Shown here: one piece after another, positions 7,200-16,577 of the stretch
How the letters are laid out: each line of letters starts with the position of its first letter
Position numbering within the stretch: position 1 is the first letter of the stretch
IMG/VR virus record: IMGVR_UViG_3300032220_002271
Span: 1-43,203 of that record
Reading direction: 5' to 3' (one strand)
DNA length: 43,203 nt
Origin: a virus
The notes under the pieces: model-generated
Seen by the model: only the letters and a program-made list of their open reading frames with translations
Told to the model about the DNA's origin: nothing
Database searches by the model: none
Made by a program: the position numbers and the translations under genes

Positions 7200-8380
7200 C
7201 AGTCAGCCCTCCAAGGGCCTTTGGCATCAAAAAACGCCACACCCTGATCGTAGTTTGTGTTCGGACTACCGCCCCAGATTGACAACAAGGTCTTGCCGGC
7301 GAAGTCGCCGCTACCGTCCCGGAAGCGCACGTCCTGGCCGATCACCGAGGTCAAACCGGTTTGCGGGCAATGCAGGGCACCCGGCAACTCCCCCCTAGGC
7401 CCGTTGGCACGCAAACCGTCGAAGATGGTGATGGCACACAAGCGCAGCGAGTTGTCGGCCCGGGCCGGAAACACGCCCATGCCCCCGGCAAGGCCTGACA
7501 TGCCGGTGTTACCCCAGGTCGCCTTGTCGCAGATGATGGAAGACCCCATGCCATGGCTGGCCCTTTGCAGGGTCAGCCCCGCGTTATTTCCGGTAGCAAA
7601 GACATCCCCGCTGGTGTCGTACCAGACGGAGTTCACCTGGCCAGAAAGAAACGCCGACCAGGCATCGCCGCTCTTGCTGGCGATCAGATCCCCCACATAT
7701 TTGATGTTGACCGGGTAGCCGTTCTGCGTCGCTGCATTGCTGCTCTCATAAGGCGCATTGCACAGATAGAAGCCCCGAGAGTCGCCAATCATCAGCCAGT
7801 ACAGCGGGGAGCCTGGGGCTGCGCTGCTCTTGGCCCAGTAGTAGCCACCGGAGATGGAAGGAGCCGCGCCCGAGCCCGTATCCACATCGATCATGGACTC
7901 ATACATTTGCACGCGGGCAACGGTTGCGTTGCTGTCGTCGATGCGAAAAAAGGGACGCGTGCCACGCGGGTCCAGGGGACGATAAACCGCCTTGTTAGTG
8001 CCCGCAAACACTTTCTCCCAGCCCAGCGGTGCCATCTTGAAGCTGATGGAGCCCGTGACGGCACCATCGGGTAGATTGGTCTTGAATTCCACCCAGCCAT
8101 TGGCAGCGCCCGTGACTCGCTGTTCTCCATTCAAGGCAGCGGGCGACGCCCCCGAGACCGCAATAACCGCATGGATCTCGGCCGCACTCTTGCCGCTGGC
8201 AAAACTCAGGCGGCAGATGCCGTTGATGATGACCGCCGAATCCACGGCCTTTGCGCCCCAACCGTTGACTAGGAACGCATCAAGCGCGCCAATCAGGGAG
8301 CCGACCGTACCACCAATGGCCGGCGCCCCGGCCATGGAGCTGTATGCGTGCTTGACGCTGGTATCTACAGGGGATGCCAT
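7199..8380 (-). CDS. tail fibre-type protein, unknown
   Basis: 393-residue beta-rich protein starting MASPVDTSVKHAYSSMAGAP, with GGAG ahead of the ATG at 8380. It contains repeated short Gly/Ser/Trp segments (GGYYWAKSSAAPGSPLYWLM, CAITIFDGLRAN) such as occur in phage tail proteins that present an exposed surface. No enzymatic motif seen. The stop shares a base with the next gene's start. Its place between the very large tail protein and the LamG-like protein suggests a tail-tip or fibre component. Confidence 0.6.
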   Translation of the reverse strand: MASPVDTSVKHAYSSMAGAPAIGGTVGSLIGALDAFLVNGWGAKAVDSAVIINGICRLSFASGKSAAEIHAVIAVSGASPAALNGEQRVTGAANGWVEFKTNLPDGAVTGSISFKMAPLGWEKVFAGTNKAVYRPLDPRGTRPFFRIDDSNATVARVQMYESMIDVDTGSGAAPSISGGYYWAKSSAAPGSPLYWLMIGDSRGFYLCNAPYESSNAATQNGYPVNIKYVGDLIASKSGDAWSAFLSGQVNSVWYDTSGDVFATGNNAGLTLQRASHGMGSSIICDKATWGNTGMSGLAGGMGVFPARADNSLRLCAITIFDGLRANGPRGELPGALHCPQTGLTSVIGQDVRFRDGSGDFAGKTLLSIWGGSPNTNYDQGVAFFDAKGPWRAD

Positions 8381-8405
8381 ATCTATCTCCGCTCTCTCAG
8401 GTTCT

Positions 8406-11400
8406 TCAGTTGGATTGCGGGCGGTTCACATCGCCGCGCGCCAGGATGGAAAAGCTGTGCTCGATGCCGGTCTCGGGACCGGGCTGGATGGTTCGCACCA
8501 CCCAGAAGGGATAAATCGCGCCCACGGTGTTGATGCGCAGAATGTTCCCCACGGCCCAGCCGCTACCCCAGCCCAGCGGCTTGATCGTGAAGTAAGGCTT
8601 GCCCGTGGCCGGGTTGAGCGGCGAGCAGATGCTGTTGATGTCGCCCGTGGCAATCACGCCCACATGCTCGCCAATCACCCGAAACTGCGTGGTGCTGGTG
8701 AACTGCAGCACCCAGCGCTCGGTGCTGCCGCCGGCGTTGGTGATCTCTATCGGGGAAACGCTCTGGTCGTACTTCGCTGCAATCCCTGGCCCACTGGGTG
8801 CATCGGACCAGGCGTTATCGACCCAGGTCTGCTGCTCAAACACCAGGCTCACCCGCGCGAAACGGTCGCTGGCCTGCAAGGCGCTGGACACATAGGTGCC
8901 GTCCTTGGGGTATTCATGGGTCAGCGCCCGGTTGAAGGTGATCTCGCCAGAGATCTGCACATCGGTGGCGACGGCCATGTCCTCGATCCGGTCCTCGATC
9001 GTCACCGGCATGGTCATGGCAGACACATCGGTAAAGGTGACCAGGCCGGCCTCCAGATCCACGGAATAGCCGGTGTTCAAGGCCTTGCCGTTCGCATCGC
9101 GTACCACCACCCGCGCCAGACGCACGCGGGCCAGGTTGATGGTCTGGTTGTTGCTCACCACCAGCTGGTTGCTGGTCTTTGTGTGGCCGACCACGCACAG
9201 CGTGCCAGGCCTAAAGATCGGCACCTTGCCGTCACTGGGCAGGCGCACCGGGTCGATACCGATGATGTCGGCATTCATGGGCAGATAGGCATAGGCCACC
9301 GCCGAGTAGCGCAAGGCACTGGCAACCACGGGCTGGGGCTTGAAGATCTTGCCGTCGGGCTGCACGTTGGCCGCGTCATACCAGGGCTCGGCCTCATTGC
9401 CTGCGGCAACGACCAGGGCACCAAAGCCCAGGCGTACCAGCCCGGTCTCGTAGTCCACCGTACCGACCACGCCGGGGGCCGTGATCGCGCCGTCAATGCC
9501 AGCGCTGACGTTCTGCGATCCGCCCGAGGCCCTGGGCACCTGCACCGTGAGAGAGCCAGGGCGCAGGGGAGCTGCCGCTGTGCGAAACACATAGGCGCTG
9601 CTGATGGCGTCGCCCAAGGTGGTGATACAGCCTGCCCGACGCAGGCTTGGGTTGCCGCCCACTTCCCAACTGCTCAGGCTGATGCGGCCCGTGGCGTAGT
9701 TGATGCTGCCGCGCGCCACAAAGCCGGAACCAATCAGAACCCGCAGCACGCCTCTGCCGTCATCGCTCCAGGGCTGACCATTGCGAGGCATCAGCACGAC
9801 CGAGCCAGGCACCAGCGGGGCCTGTACGCCTGTGACCAGGTCAAACTCGGGCGCAAACGTGACCTGCAGCGTACGGCGGGTTGCACTGCCCGTGGTGCGA
9901 AACCGGATCTTGACGTAGCCGCTTTCGTCATTGGGGTAGATCGAGGGCGCGCTCAGGTACTCGATACCCTCATAGTTGAGGCGGTACTGGGCCACCTCGC
10001 CATTGAAGCCGCCGCCGCTGACCTGGCTGGATGAATAGACCGGCTTCGGGATCTTGATGACCACATCGGGATTGAAGTCCACCGCCCCAGTGCTGTAAGT
10101 GACCGTGCCGACCTGTACGCCATCCAGCATCAGCTTGCCGTTACCGTCATCGCGGGCGATCTGGGTCGGATCGACAAGCGTCACACCCATTTCCTTGAGC
10201 TGGTCGCGGGTGTACAGACCGAGAACGCTTTGATCGGTCAAGGTGTTCCACTCCACCTCGACCGTGAACGGCACCAAAGCACCCTGGCCTGGCGAGACCG
10301 CCAGGCGGCCCTGGCCGTTGCGGGACGGATGCGCCAGGTTCACCTCGACCGCAGGCGCAGTGTCGACCGTGACATCGAGCACCGTGCCCACGGCGGGCAG
10401 CAGCTTGGGCGCAAACAGCACTTCGGAACGACCCACCCTCACCTCGCCCGTGGCATCGCCCTGGAGCTGCCAGGCAGCGGTGGCCGTGGCCGTGCGCTGG
10501 TTCGCTCCATCCATCCAGGTCATGGAGAAAGCGCCAGGATAGAGAGCCTGGCCCGCAGGCAGGGCCAGGGCGATGGTCTGGCTGATCAGCAGGTCAACGG
10601 CAGGCTGCACGGTTTCCTGGGTCGGCACGCCCCAGTGCTGGACGATGGAGCTGCCCACATCGGGCAAGGCACCCAGCGTGACGACAAAGCTGCCGGTCTC
10701 GGCGCTATAGGTACCAGCGCCATAGCTGGAGTCGGTACCGCGCAAGGTGCCATCACCCGAGTCAGACAGCACATACCAGCGGCCCTGCGCCCGGTAGCTG
10801 AAAGATAGGGTTCCGCGCGCCGGCAGTGGCGTGATGAAGCCCGTGTAGCTCTGGCTGCGGTTCTCAGCCGTGATGCGGATCTCGCTGGACTGCGGCATGC
10901 GCTGCATATAGGCGGCAGGCCGGTAGCTGATGGTCTTGATGCCGCCATAGTTGCCAGAGCTTGAGGTGATGACGCCATTGGCGTAGTCCACCAACCCGAT
11001 CTGCTGGGTGCCCGACATCAGAATGCCGCCCTTGTCGATGAAGGTCAAACTACCCATCACAATGCTCAGCGAGCCTGGCAGGCAACCGCCAGGCAGGGCC
11101 ATACTAGTGGTGCTGCTCCAGGCCTGATCGGTGTTGAAGGTCACCACCTCGGCCGCAGAGATGGGAAAGCCCGCTGCCGCATAGGGAATGGCGGCGGGGA
11201 TGGGCGTCTCGCTCTGGGCCGAGGGCACGATCTGGGTCATGATCGTCTTGGCGATGATGGTGAAATCGCCCAGGGCGGCTGCCTTTTGCAGCGGGGTCAC
11301 GCCCACATAACTGCCCGCATCGGCCACCACCGTATCCCTCAGATGGGCGCTATTGGCCTGCCGGGCAAACTGGCGGCTGGCCGGGGAGCCCGTGAAGTCA

Positions 11401-11999
11401 TAGCGCAAGGCGTCCGACAGCTCCACCGTCACCACCAAGGCTTGGTAATCCTTATCCGTGTCATAGGTGAAGGAACGCTCCACGCTTGTCACGCGAATGG
11501 CGCGGACATATTGCTCTTGCTCGTTGGCCTGCCCTTCATTGCCCACCAGCACCAGGGTCTTGCCTGTGGCTGGCAGCTCGGTGCCGGGGCGCTGGAAGAT
11601 CTGAATGACGCGCTGGCCCTTGATATGGTTCTCGTAGAGATAGCCCGCCCACTCGGCCCCCTTGTTGAGGTAGGCCTCCAGCCGCGCCTGTGCCTGGGCA
11701 CGGGTGTCATAGACGCCGGCCGTGGCAAACAAGGTGATGGAGATATTGGGATCTTCGGGGGGCTTTGCCACGATGACGTTGCTGCCCTGGTAGGTGTCGC
11801 GGTCTTCGGTGTCCACGCCCACAAACACCTGACGCATGTTGTCGCGGCCAATGGCACGGTCCATCTCGGAGACGTCGGGCATGATGGCGTTTTCTTCGCC
11901 GGACTCGATCACCACATTCGACGGGCCGCCGCCGCCCTCGGGTACATCGTCCATGACGCGGCTGGCTCGCAGCTGGATGTCGCCTTGTTTGATACTCAT
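8406..11999 (-). CDS. large tail structural protein (1197 aa)
   Basis: 1197-residue beta-rich protein, the second largest in the window. The N-terminus (MSIKQGDIQLRASRVMDDVP) is followed by a segment that looks like a small attachment domain, then many repeated Ig- or beta-sandwich-like stretches, each with a pattern of GTVDYETGLVRL, NYATGRISL, YANGVITSSSG and YSTGAVDFNP. The repeated [YF]xxGxxxF/L motif suggests tandem domains. Its place just after the tape measure and a small distal-tail protein fits a tail-tip or central fibre protein. The start overlaps the upstream gene by four bases. Exact role not determined. Confidence 0.65.
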   Translation of the reverse strand: MSIKQGDIQLRASRVMDDVPEGGGGPSNVVIESGEENAIMPDVSEMDRAIGRDNMRQVFVGVDTEDRDTYQGSNVIVAKPPEDPNISITLFATAGVYDTRAQAQARLEAYLNKGAEWAGYLYENHIKGQRVIQIFQRPGTELPATGKTLVLVGNEGQANEQEQYVRAIRVTSVERSFTYDTDKDYQALVVTVELSDALRYDFTGSPASRQFARQANSAHLRDTVVADAGSYVGVTPLQKAAALGDFTIIAKTIMTQIVPSAQSETPIPAAIPYAAAGFPISAAEVVTFNTDQAWSSTTSMALPGGCLPGSLSIVMGSLTFIDKGGILMSGTQQIGLVDYANGVITSSSGNYGGIKTISYRPAAYMQRMPQSSEIRITAENRSQSYTGFITPLPARGTLSFSYRAQGRWYVLSDSGDGTLRGTDSSYGAGTYSAETGSFVVTLGALPDVGSSIVQHWGVPTQETVQPAVDLLISQTIALALPAGQALYPGAFSMTWMDGANQRTATATAAWQLQGDATGEVRVGRSEVLFAPKLLPAVGTVLDVTVDTAPAVEVNLAHPSRNGQGRLAVSPGQGALVPFTVEVEWNTLTDQSVLGLYTRDQLKEMGVTLVDPTQIARDDGNGKLMLDGVQVGTVTYSTGAVDFNPDVVIKIPKPVYSSSQVSGGGFNGEVAQYRLNYEGIEYLSAPSIYPNDESGYVKIRFRTTGSATRRTLQVTFAPEFDLVTGVQAPLVPGSVVLMPRNGQPWSDDGRGVLRVLIGSGFVARGSINYATGRISLSSWEVGGNPSLRRAGCITTLGDAISSAYVFRTAAAPLRPGSLTVQVPRASGGSQNVSAGIDGAITAPGVVGTVDYETGLVRLGFGALVVAAGNEAEPWYDAANVQPDGKIFKPQPVVASALRYSAVAYAYLPMNADIIGIDPVRLPSDGKVPIFRPGTLCVVGHTKTSNQLVVSNNQTINLARVRLARVVVRDANGKALNTGYSVDLEAGLVTFTDVSAMTMPVTIEDRIEDMAVATDVQISGEITFNRALTHEYPKDGTYVSSALQASDRFARVSLVFEQQTWVDNAWSDAPSGPGIAAKYDQSVSPIEITNAGGSTERWVLQFTSTTQFRVIGEHVGVIATGDINSICSPLNPATGKPYFTIKPLGWGSGWAVGNILRINTVGAIYPFWVVRTIQPGPETGIEHSFSILARGDVNRPQSN

Positions 12000-12418
12000 T
12001 GTTCGCCTGCTTCCAGAAAGCGCAGCACCAGGCTGCCGTAATAGTCGTCGTCCTGCTTGTCGCAGAAGTCGATGACGGACTGCATGCCGAGCGCCCTTGT
12101 CTCGTCGGCATCGCCGTGGTCAAAGACCACGCTGAAGGTCTCGCCACGGATATCCAGATCCAGGCGCAAGCCAGGCACACTGCCCCACTGCTTGATTTGC
12201 TTGAGCGCGCGGCGCTCGATCCAGGCGCTGCCACCCTCACCCTGCAGGGTGATGCGCTGGCCGCCCTGCAGCTGCATGGCGCTGATGATCAGCGTGCCAA
12301 AGGCGCTGCGCTTGCTGCGCTGGACCACATTGGAGGCAGTCAGTTCGTCCACCCAAATCAAATCGGGCGGCAGGTCCAAAGCCACGCCGCCCGAGGTCAA
12401 AATGATTCGATCGCTCAT
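11996..12418 (-). CDS. probable distal tail protein
   Basis: 140-residue protein starting MSDRIILTSGGVALDLP. I chose the ATG at 12418, two bases after the tape-measure stop, rather than the upstream ATG at 12466 that lies inside the tape-measure gene. The fold looks mixed alpha/beta with alternating strands (RLDLDIRGETFSVVFDHGDA), as in small distal-tail or tail-tip adaptor proteins placed directly after tape-measure genes. No specific family recognised. Confidence 0.65.
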   Translation of the reverse strand: MSDRIILTSGGVALDLPPDLIWVDELTASNVVQRSKRSAFGTLIISAMQLQGGQRITLQGEGGSAWIERRALKQIKQWGSVPGLRLDLDIRGETFSVVFDHGDADETRALGMQSVIDFCDKQDDDYYGSLVLRFLEAGEQ

Positions 12419-12420
12419 AG

Positions 12421-15400
12421 TCAGTTGCCGGTCTGGCTCCGTTGTTGCTCCATGATTCGCACCCATTCGCGGCCCATGGCCTCCAGCGAGTTCTGGCCGG
12501 TCTGATTGGTCGGCACCGGATTGGCCGGCGCGCTGTTGAAGTACAGATTGACGATGCGATCGATCTGCTGGCCGCCGCCGTTGCCTCCACCAGTACCGCC
12601 GCCAGAGCTACCACCAGACCCTGCACCGCCACCTGTGCCACCACTCCCGCCGCCAGATCCGCCGCCGCCATTACCTCCGCTGGGCTTGCTGGACTCGGCT
12701 TTCTTGCGAGCCTTTTCCATGGCCTCGCGCTGCGTGACCTGGTCCAGCTCGCGGTCGAACTCAAACTTGGTCAGGTCGTGCATGTAGTTGCCGAGCTGGC
12801 CGCCGCTTTTGACCGAGAAGGGGTTATCTCTGGCGTACTGCTGCTCCCAAGTAGCCCACCAGGCCTCGGCCTCGGCACGGCTGCTGAATGAGGGAACGGC
12901 GTCGACGGGGTTTGTCTTGCCCCGGTTCATGTACTTGGAGCCCTCCAGCTCCGCATTCCAGTTGTCTTGACGCTGCTGGAACGCCCCAGCCAGCATCTGG
13001 CCGTCCTGCACCAGCTTCTGGACCTTTTCCGAGACGCGCTCGGCCTCTATGCCCATGGCCTGCAGTGCCGCGACAGCCTGGTCCTTCATGCCCGCAAAGC
13101 CGCGCCCGGCGTTGTTGGAGCTGCCGTTCAAGTCATCCAGGGCACGCTTGGAGTCGTTCACGCTAACCAGGGTGGCCTTGCCGGCCTGGTCGACCTCCAC
13201 ACGCCAGCCGCGCACAGCGGCCTGCGACTTCACCCACTCGGGTGCCACGCCCTTGTTCGCAGCGATCGCATCGTCTGCCGCCCTCTTGAAGGCATCGCCC
13301 AGCTCGCGGGCGCTGGCCGTGCCGCTGCTGGCGACAATGTCAAAGGCTTCCTTGGACTTGGCCGCGACATCCTTGAAGGATTGATCAGTCTTCACGCCCA
13401 GCTGATCCAGGGCTTCCTTGAGGCTGTTGATACCTGGCTTGGCCTTGTCTGCCGCGTCCTTGAGCGCATCGATCTTGGTCTTGGCCTGGTCCAGCAGGCC
13501 ATCGGCCACACGCTCGCCCAGCTTGCCGCGCAGCTCCTCGATCCGGCGCGTAACCTCCTCCACGGCCTGCTGGCTGTCCGCCGTATCAAGCGCCTTGACA
13601 AAGCTGGCCTCCAGGACGCGCCCCGTGTCGACGCCCTGCTCCTTGAGCCTGCCCAGGCCGTTGATGACGACATCGAGGTCATTGATGACCGAGCGCGACG
13701 CTGTGGTCATACGCCCCTGCAGGTCCGTGAAATCCAGCCCCGTGCGGCGCACGGCCTCGCGCAGGGTCTGATCCATCATCTGTGCGACACGCTCGGTCTC
13801 GCGGCCCGCAGCAGCCATGGCCCCCTCCAGGCGATCCTGCATGGCCTTGATGACCTCGGGAGACGCGCCCTTGCTGATGGCCTCCTCGATCTGCACGCGC
13901 AGCTTGTCTGCCTCTTGACCGGCGCTGGCGAAGGCCTGGCGCGCCAGGATCTCGAACTTGGCGAGATCCTTGCCGTCCAGAGCCTGCGCCCAGGCCGCCT
14001 GCACCTCACTGGCCGAGAGCTTGCCGTCTGCAGCCAGCTTGTCGAGCACTGCCGTGGCCGATCGGATGCCCGCTGCATTGGACAGATCAAAGTCCTTGCC
14101 GATCTTGGCAATGGCGTCGGCAGCGCTGTCGCCGCTTTGCCGCAGCTGGTCAAACTTGGAGACCAGGCCCCGGGATTCCTTGCCCAGGTCAAACTGGCGG
14201 CTGCGCGCCTCCTCCATCAAGGCATTGTTTCTGCGCAGGCTTTCGGCGTGTACCTTGGCTGCCTCGTCGGCCACACGCATCTGGCGCTCTGCCTCCTCGA
14301 TCGCCTTGCCGTAGCCCATCCACTTGGCGGCCTGCTCGCCCAAGGCTCGGCCCAAACCCAGGATCTCGGGCGTGAGCGCGGCGACCGCAATGCCCCAAGG
14401 CCCCATCAGGGCCGAAGCGCCACGCCAGACGATGCCGGCCTTGGCTGCCTGCGCTGCATTGGCCGCGACCGCAGCTGTATTGGCCGCCGTGGCAGCAGTG
14501 GCTACGCCCTGAGCGGTACCGGCAGCACGCGTGAACGCGCCGATATCGCCCCAAGCCTTGGCATTGGCTGCGCGCGCTGCCGTGTTGGCCGTGGTCGCAG
14601 CGGTGTTGCTGGCCTGGGCCACCGTGTTCTGGGCGCTGGCTGCCGTGTTGGCCTGCTGGGCGACCGTATTGCGGGCAGCTGCAGCAGTATTGACCTCCAG
14701 CTCCTTGGTGGCCGCCATGGTGCTGGTGGCCCAGCGCGCGAAGTCGGCCACCAGGCCGGAGATCTTGATGGCTGCCCAGGCCTTGCCTGCTGCGGTGAGA
14801 GTGCCGACCACCAGATCCAGATTCTGGGCCAGGGCGTTGATCACCTTGGCAGCGTTCTCCGTACTGAGCAGCCCCTTGTTGGACTCGCCTACATAGATCG
14901 TCCATTGGGTGGTGAGGTTCTGCAGCGCACGGCCCACCGTGGGGCGCAGGCTCTCAAACTCGCGCGCCACGACCTGGGACTGGTTCTCCAGGGCACGCAT
15001 GACGGTTTCAGCCGTGAGGAAGCCTTCACCGGCCAGCTTGCGCAGTTCGCCCGTGGTGACGCCCAGGCCATTGGCTAGGGCCTGCGCCAGGCGCGGAGCC
15101 TGCTCCATGACGGAGTTGAACTCTTCGCCGCGCAGCACACCGGACTGCAGGCCCTGGATCAGCTGGATCAGCGCGGCCTGCGACGATGCCGCCGAAGCGC
15201 CCGACAACTGCGTGGCCTGGTTGATGGTGGTTGCCAGACCGAGGGCACGCTCTTGCGCCTGGGCGGCGGCCATACCGCCCTCTTCTGAGGCCTTCTTGAG
15301 ACGGGCAAACAGGGTGCCCGTTTCCTCCAGGCCCGTGTTGGTCTTGAGTGCCACCGCCTGCACGCCGGCCAGGCCCTTCTCAAACTGCGCGCCGGCACCC

Positions 15401-16371
15401 GTAGCCAGGCGGACGCGATCTTCCAGATTGGTATAGGCGTCGGCGGTGTTCGCCAGGCCCTTGATCATTCCACCAAAGTAGCTGCCGGCGAGTGCCGCCG
15501 TGGCGATATTCTGGACGCGCTGCAGCTGGACGCTGATCGAGGTCATGCCCTCGCGCAGCGTGCGCTGGTTCTGCGCCTGGACCTGCGTGGCAGCGGTCGA
15601 CGCATTGGCTGCCTGCTGATACGCGGGCACTAGGGCAACGATCTCGGCGCGAGCCTGGGCGACAGCCGCCTGCAGCGCCTTTTCCTGCTGGGCCACGCCG
15701 CTGGTGCTCATGCCCATGCCTTCGAGGGCTCCACGGGTCTGCTGCAGCGCCGTATTCTTGCGGCCCAGCTCGGCGGACAGCCTGGCCGATGCGCCGATGG
15801 CTGTTTCGTATTCCTTGCGCAGCGCGGCCTCTGCATTCACGCCCTGACGGGCCGCACTGGCAGCACTGTCCAGGGCGCTGCGCTGGGTTTTCAGCTCCTT
15901 GGTGGCGGCTGCGATGCCCTGCTTGAGCCCATCGACCGTGTTGCGGTATTCATCGGTGCGCTTGCCCGTGGCGTTGGTTTCGTCGCGCAGGCTGCGCAGC
16001 GCATTCTTCTTGGAGACCAGGGCTTGCTGGGCTGCAAGCACTGACTGGCTAGCCGTCGCTTCTGCCTGGCCCAGCGCCTTGGCCTTGGTCGAAGAGTCTT
16101 CCAGCTCGCGGCCCAGGCGATCCACGACCGTCACCGAGGAGTCGAGCTGACGCGTCAGGCTCTGCGTCTCGACCCGCAGCTCGCTGAATCCACGCAGCGC
16201 CCGTTGCTTGGAGCCCAGCGCATCGAGAGCGGCAGCAGCGTCAGTAGCCCCTTGCTTGAGGTCGCCTTCGAGCACATCCCCGACATTGCGCATGGCCTTT
16301 GCAAGATCATCGGCGTCAGTTGCCCCCTTGACTGCAGCCTCAATGTCATATTTGATCTTGGGGTCAGCCAT
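12421..16371 (-). CDS. tail tape measure protein
   Basis: 1316-residue protein that sets tail length and is later released with the DNA. Residues about 1-280 are mainly coiled coil. Residues about 300-480 match the tape-measure domain (ADAYTNLEDRVRLATGAG, ALIQLIQGLQSGVLRGEEFN, GVTTGELRKLAGEGFLTAE). A low-complexity Ala/Asn/Thr run with repeated NTVA and NTAA units follows near residues 560-660, and then a hydrophobic helix. A Gly-rich linker (roughly bases 12560-12690) precedes the C-terminal tail. No frameshifting tail-chaperone gene lies upstream, unlike lambda. The ATG at 16371 has TGAGG six bases before it. Confidence 0.92.
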   Translation of the reverse strand: MADPKIKYDIEAAVKGATDADDLAKAMRNVGDVLEGDLKQGATDAAAALDALGSKQRALRGFSELRVETQSLTRQLDSSVTVVDRLGRELEDSSTKAKALGQAEATASQSVLAAQQALVSKKNALRSLRDETNATGKRTDEYRNTVDGLKQGIAAATKELKTQRSALDSAASAARQGVNAEAALRKEYETAIGASARLSAELGRKNTALQQTRGALEGMGMSTSGVAQQEKALQAAVAQARAEIVALVPAYQQAANASTAATQVQAQNQRTLREGMTSISVQLQRVQNIATAALAGSYFGGMIKGLANTADAYTNLEDRVRLATGAGAQFEKGLAGVQAVALKTNTGLEETGTLFARLKKASEEGGMAAAQAQERALGLATTINQATQLSGASAASSQAALIQLIQGLQSGVLRGEEFNSVMEQAPRLAQALANGLGVTTGELRKLAGEGFLTAETVMRALENQSQVVAREFESLRPTVGRALQNLTTQWTIYVGESNKGLLSTENAAKVINALAQNLDLVVGTLTAAGKAWAAIKISGLVADFARWATSTMAATKELEVNTAAAARNTVAQQANTAASAQNTVAQASNTAATTANTAARAANAKAWGDIGAFTRAAGTAQGVATAATAANTAAVAANAAQAAKAGIVWRGASALMGPWGIAVAALTPEILGLGRALGEQAAKWMGYGKAIEEAERQMRVADEAAKVHAESLRRNNALMEEARSRQFDLGKESRGLVSKFDQLRQSGDSAADAIAKIGKDFDLSNAAGIRSATAVLDKLAADGKLSASEVQAAWAQALDGKDLAKFEILARQAFASAGQEADKLRVQIEEAISKGASPEVIKAMQDRLEGAMAAAGRETERVAQMMDQTLREAVRRTGLDFTDLQGRMTTASRSVINDLDVVINGLGRLKEQGVDTGRVLEASFVKALDTADSQQAVEEVTRRIEELRGKLGERVADGLLDQAKTKIDALKDAADKAKPGINSLKEALDQLGVKTDQSFKDVAAKSKEAFDIVASSGTASARELGDAFKRAADDAIAANKGVAPEWVKSQAAVRGWRVEVDQAGKATLVSVNDSKRALDDLNGSSNNAGRGFAGMKDQAVAALQAMGIEAERVSEKVQKLVQDGQMLAGAFQQRQDNWNAELEGSKYMNRGKTNPVDAVPSFSSRAEAEAWWATWEQQYARDNPFSVKSGGQLGNYMHDLTKFEFDRELDQVTQREAMEKARKKAESSKPSGGNGGGGSGGGSGGTGGGAGSGGSSGGGTGGGNGGGQQIDRIVNLYFNSAPANPVPTNQTGQNSLEAMGREWVRIMEQQRSQTGN

Positions 16372-16394
16372 CTAATGCCTCAGGAGTTGGAGAA

Positions 16395-16577
16395 ATGAAC
16401 GGTTTGCTCTGGTGTGTAGTCTTGGTGTGCGTCGGCTTGCCGCTGGCCCTGCTGGGCCTGCTGCTGGATTCCGAGCGCATGATGGCCCTGGGGGCCGGGG
16501 CCATCGCCACCGTGGTGGTGGGATGGCCCGTGCTGCTACTCATGGGCCTGGTACAGACGCCTGTACGCAAGCGCTGA
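16395..16577 (+). CDS. small two-helix membrane protein on the opposite strand
   Basis: 60-residue ORF with two hydrophobic segments (LLWCVVLVCVGLPLALLGLL and ATVVVGWPVLLLMGLV) and a basic tail. The ATG is preceded by GGAG at a good distance (bases 16383-16394). It faces against the leftward late operon and fills the gap between tape measure and tail tube, where tail chaperones usually lie. Its last codons contain a 16-bp near-palindrome (16551-16566) repeated twice elsewhere in the window. It may be a lysogeny-expressed accessory gene, for example in superinfection exclusion; that role is a guess. Confidence 0.5.
   Translation: MNGLLWCVVLVCVGLPLALLGLLLDSERMMALGAGAIATVVVGWPVLLLMGLVQTPVRKR
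16551..16566. repeat. 16-bp repeat GTACAGACGCCTGTAC, copy 1
   Basis: Exact copy of a 16-bp near-palindrome: arms GTACAG and CTGTAC around ACGC. It lies eleven bases before the end of the small membrane gene at 16577 and encodes VQTPV. Other copies lie at 25122-25137 and 34745-34760. Confidence 0.75.

Noticed and set aside
7992-15078. Long plus-strand frames opposite the tail genes (for example 7992-10034 and 12967-15078)
   Set aside because: They lie antisense to well-supported tail and tape-measure genes, are rich in His/Arg/Gly/Ala as expected for the complement of GC-rich coding DNA, and have no ribosome sites.
16551-16566. LexA box reading of the 16-bp repeat
   Set aside because: LexA boxes have CTGT, about eight bases, then ACAG. 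This motif has ACAG-N4-CTGT, the opposite order and shorter spacing, and lies inside genes.
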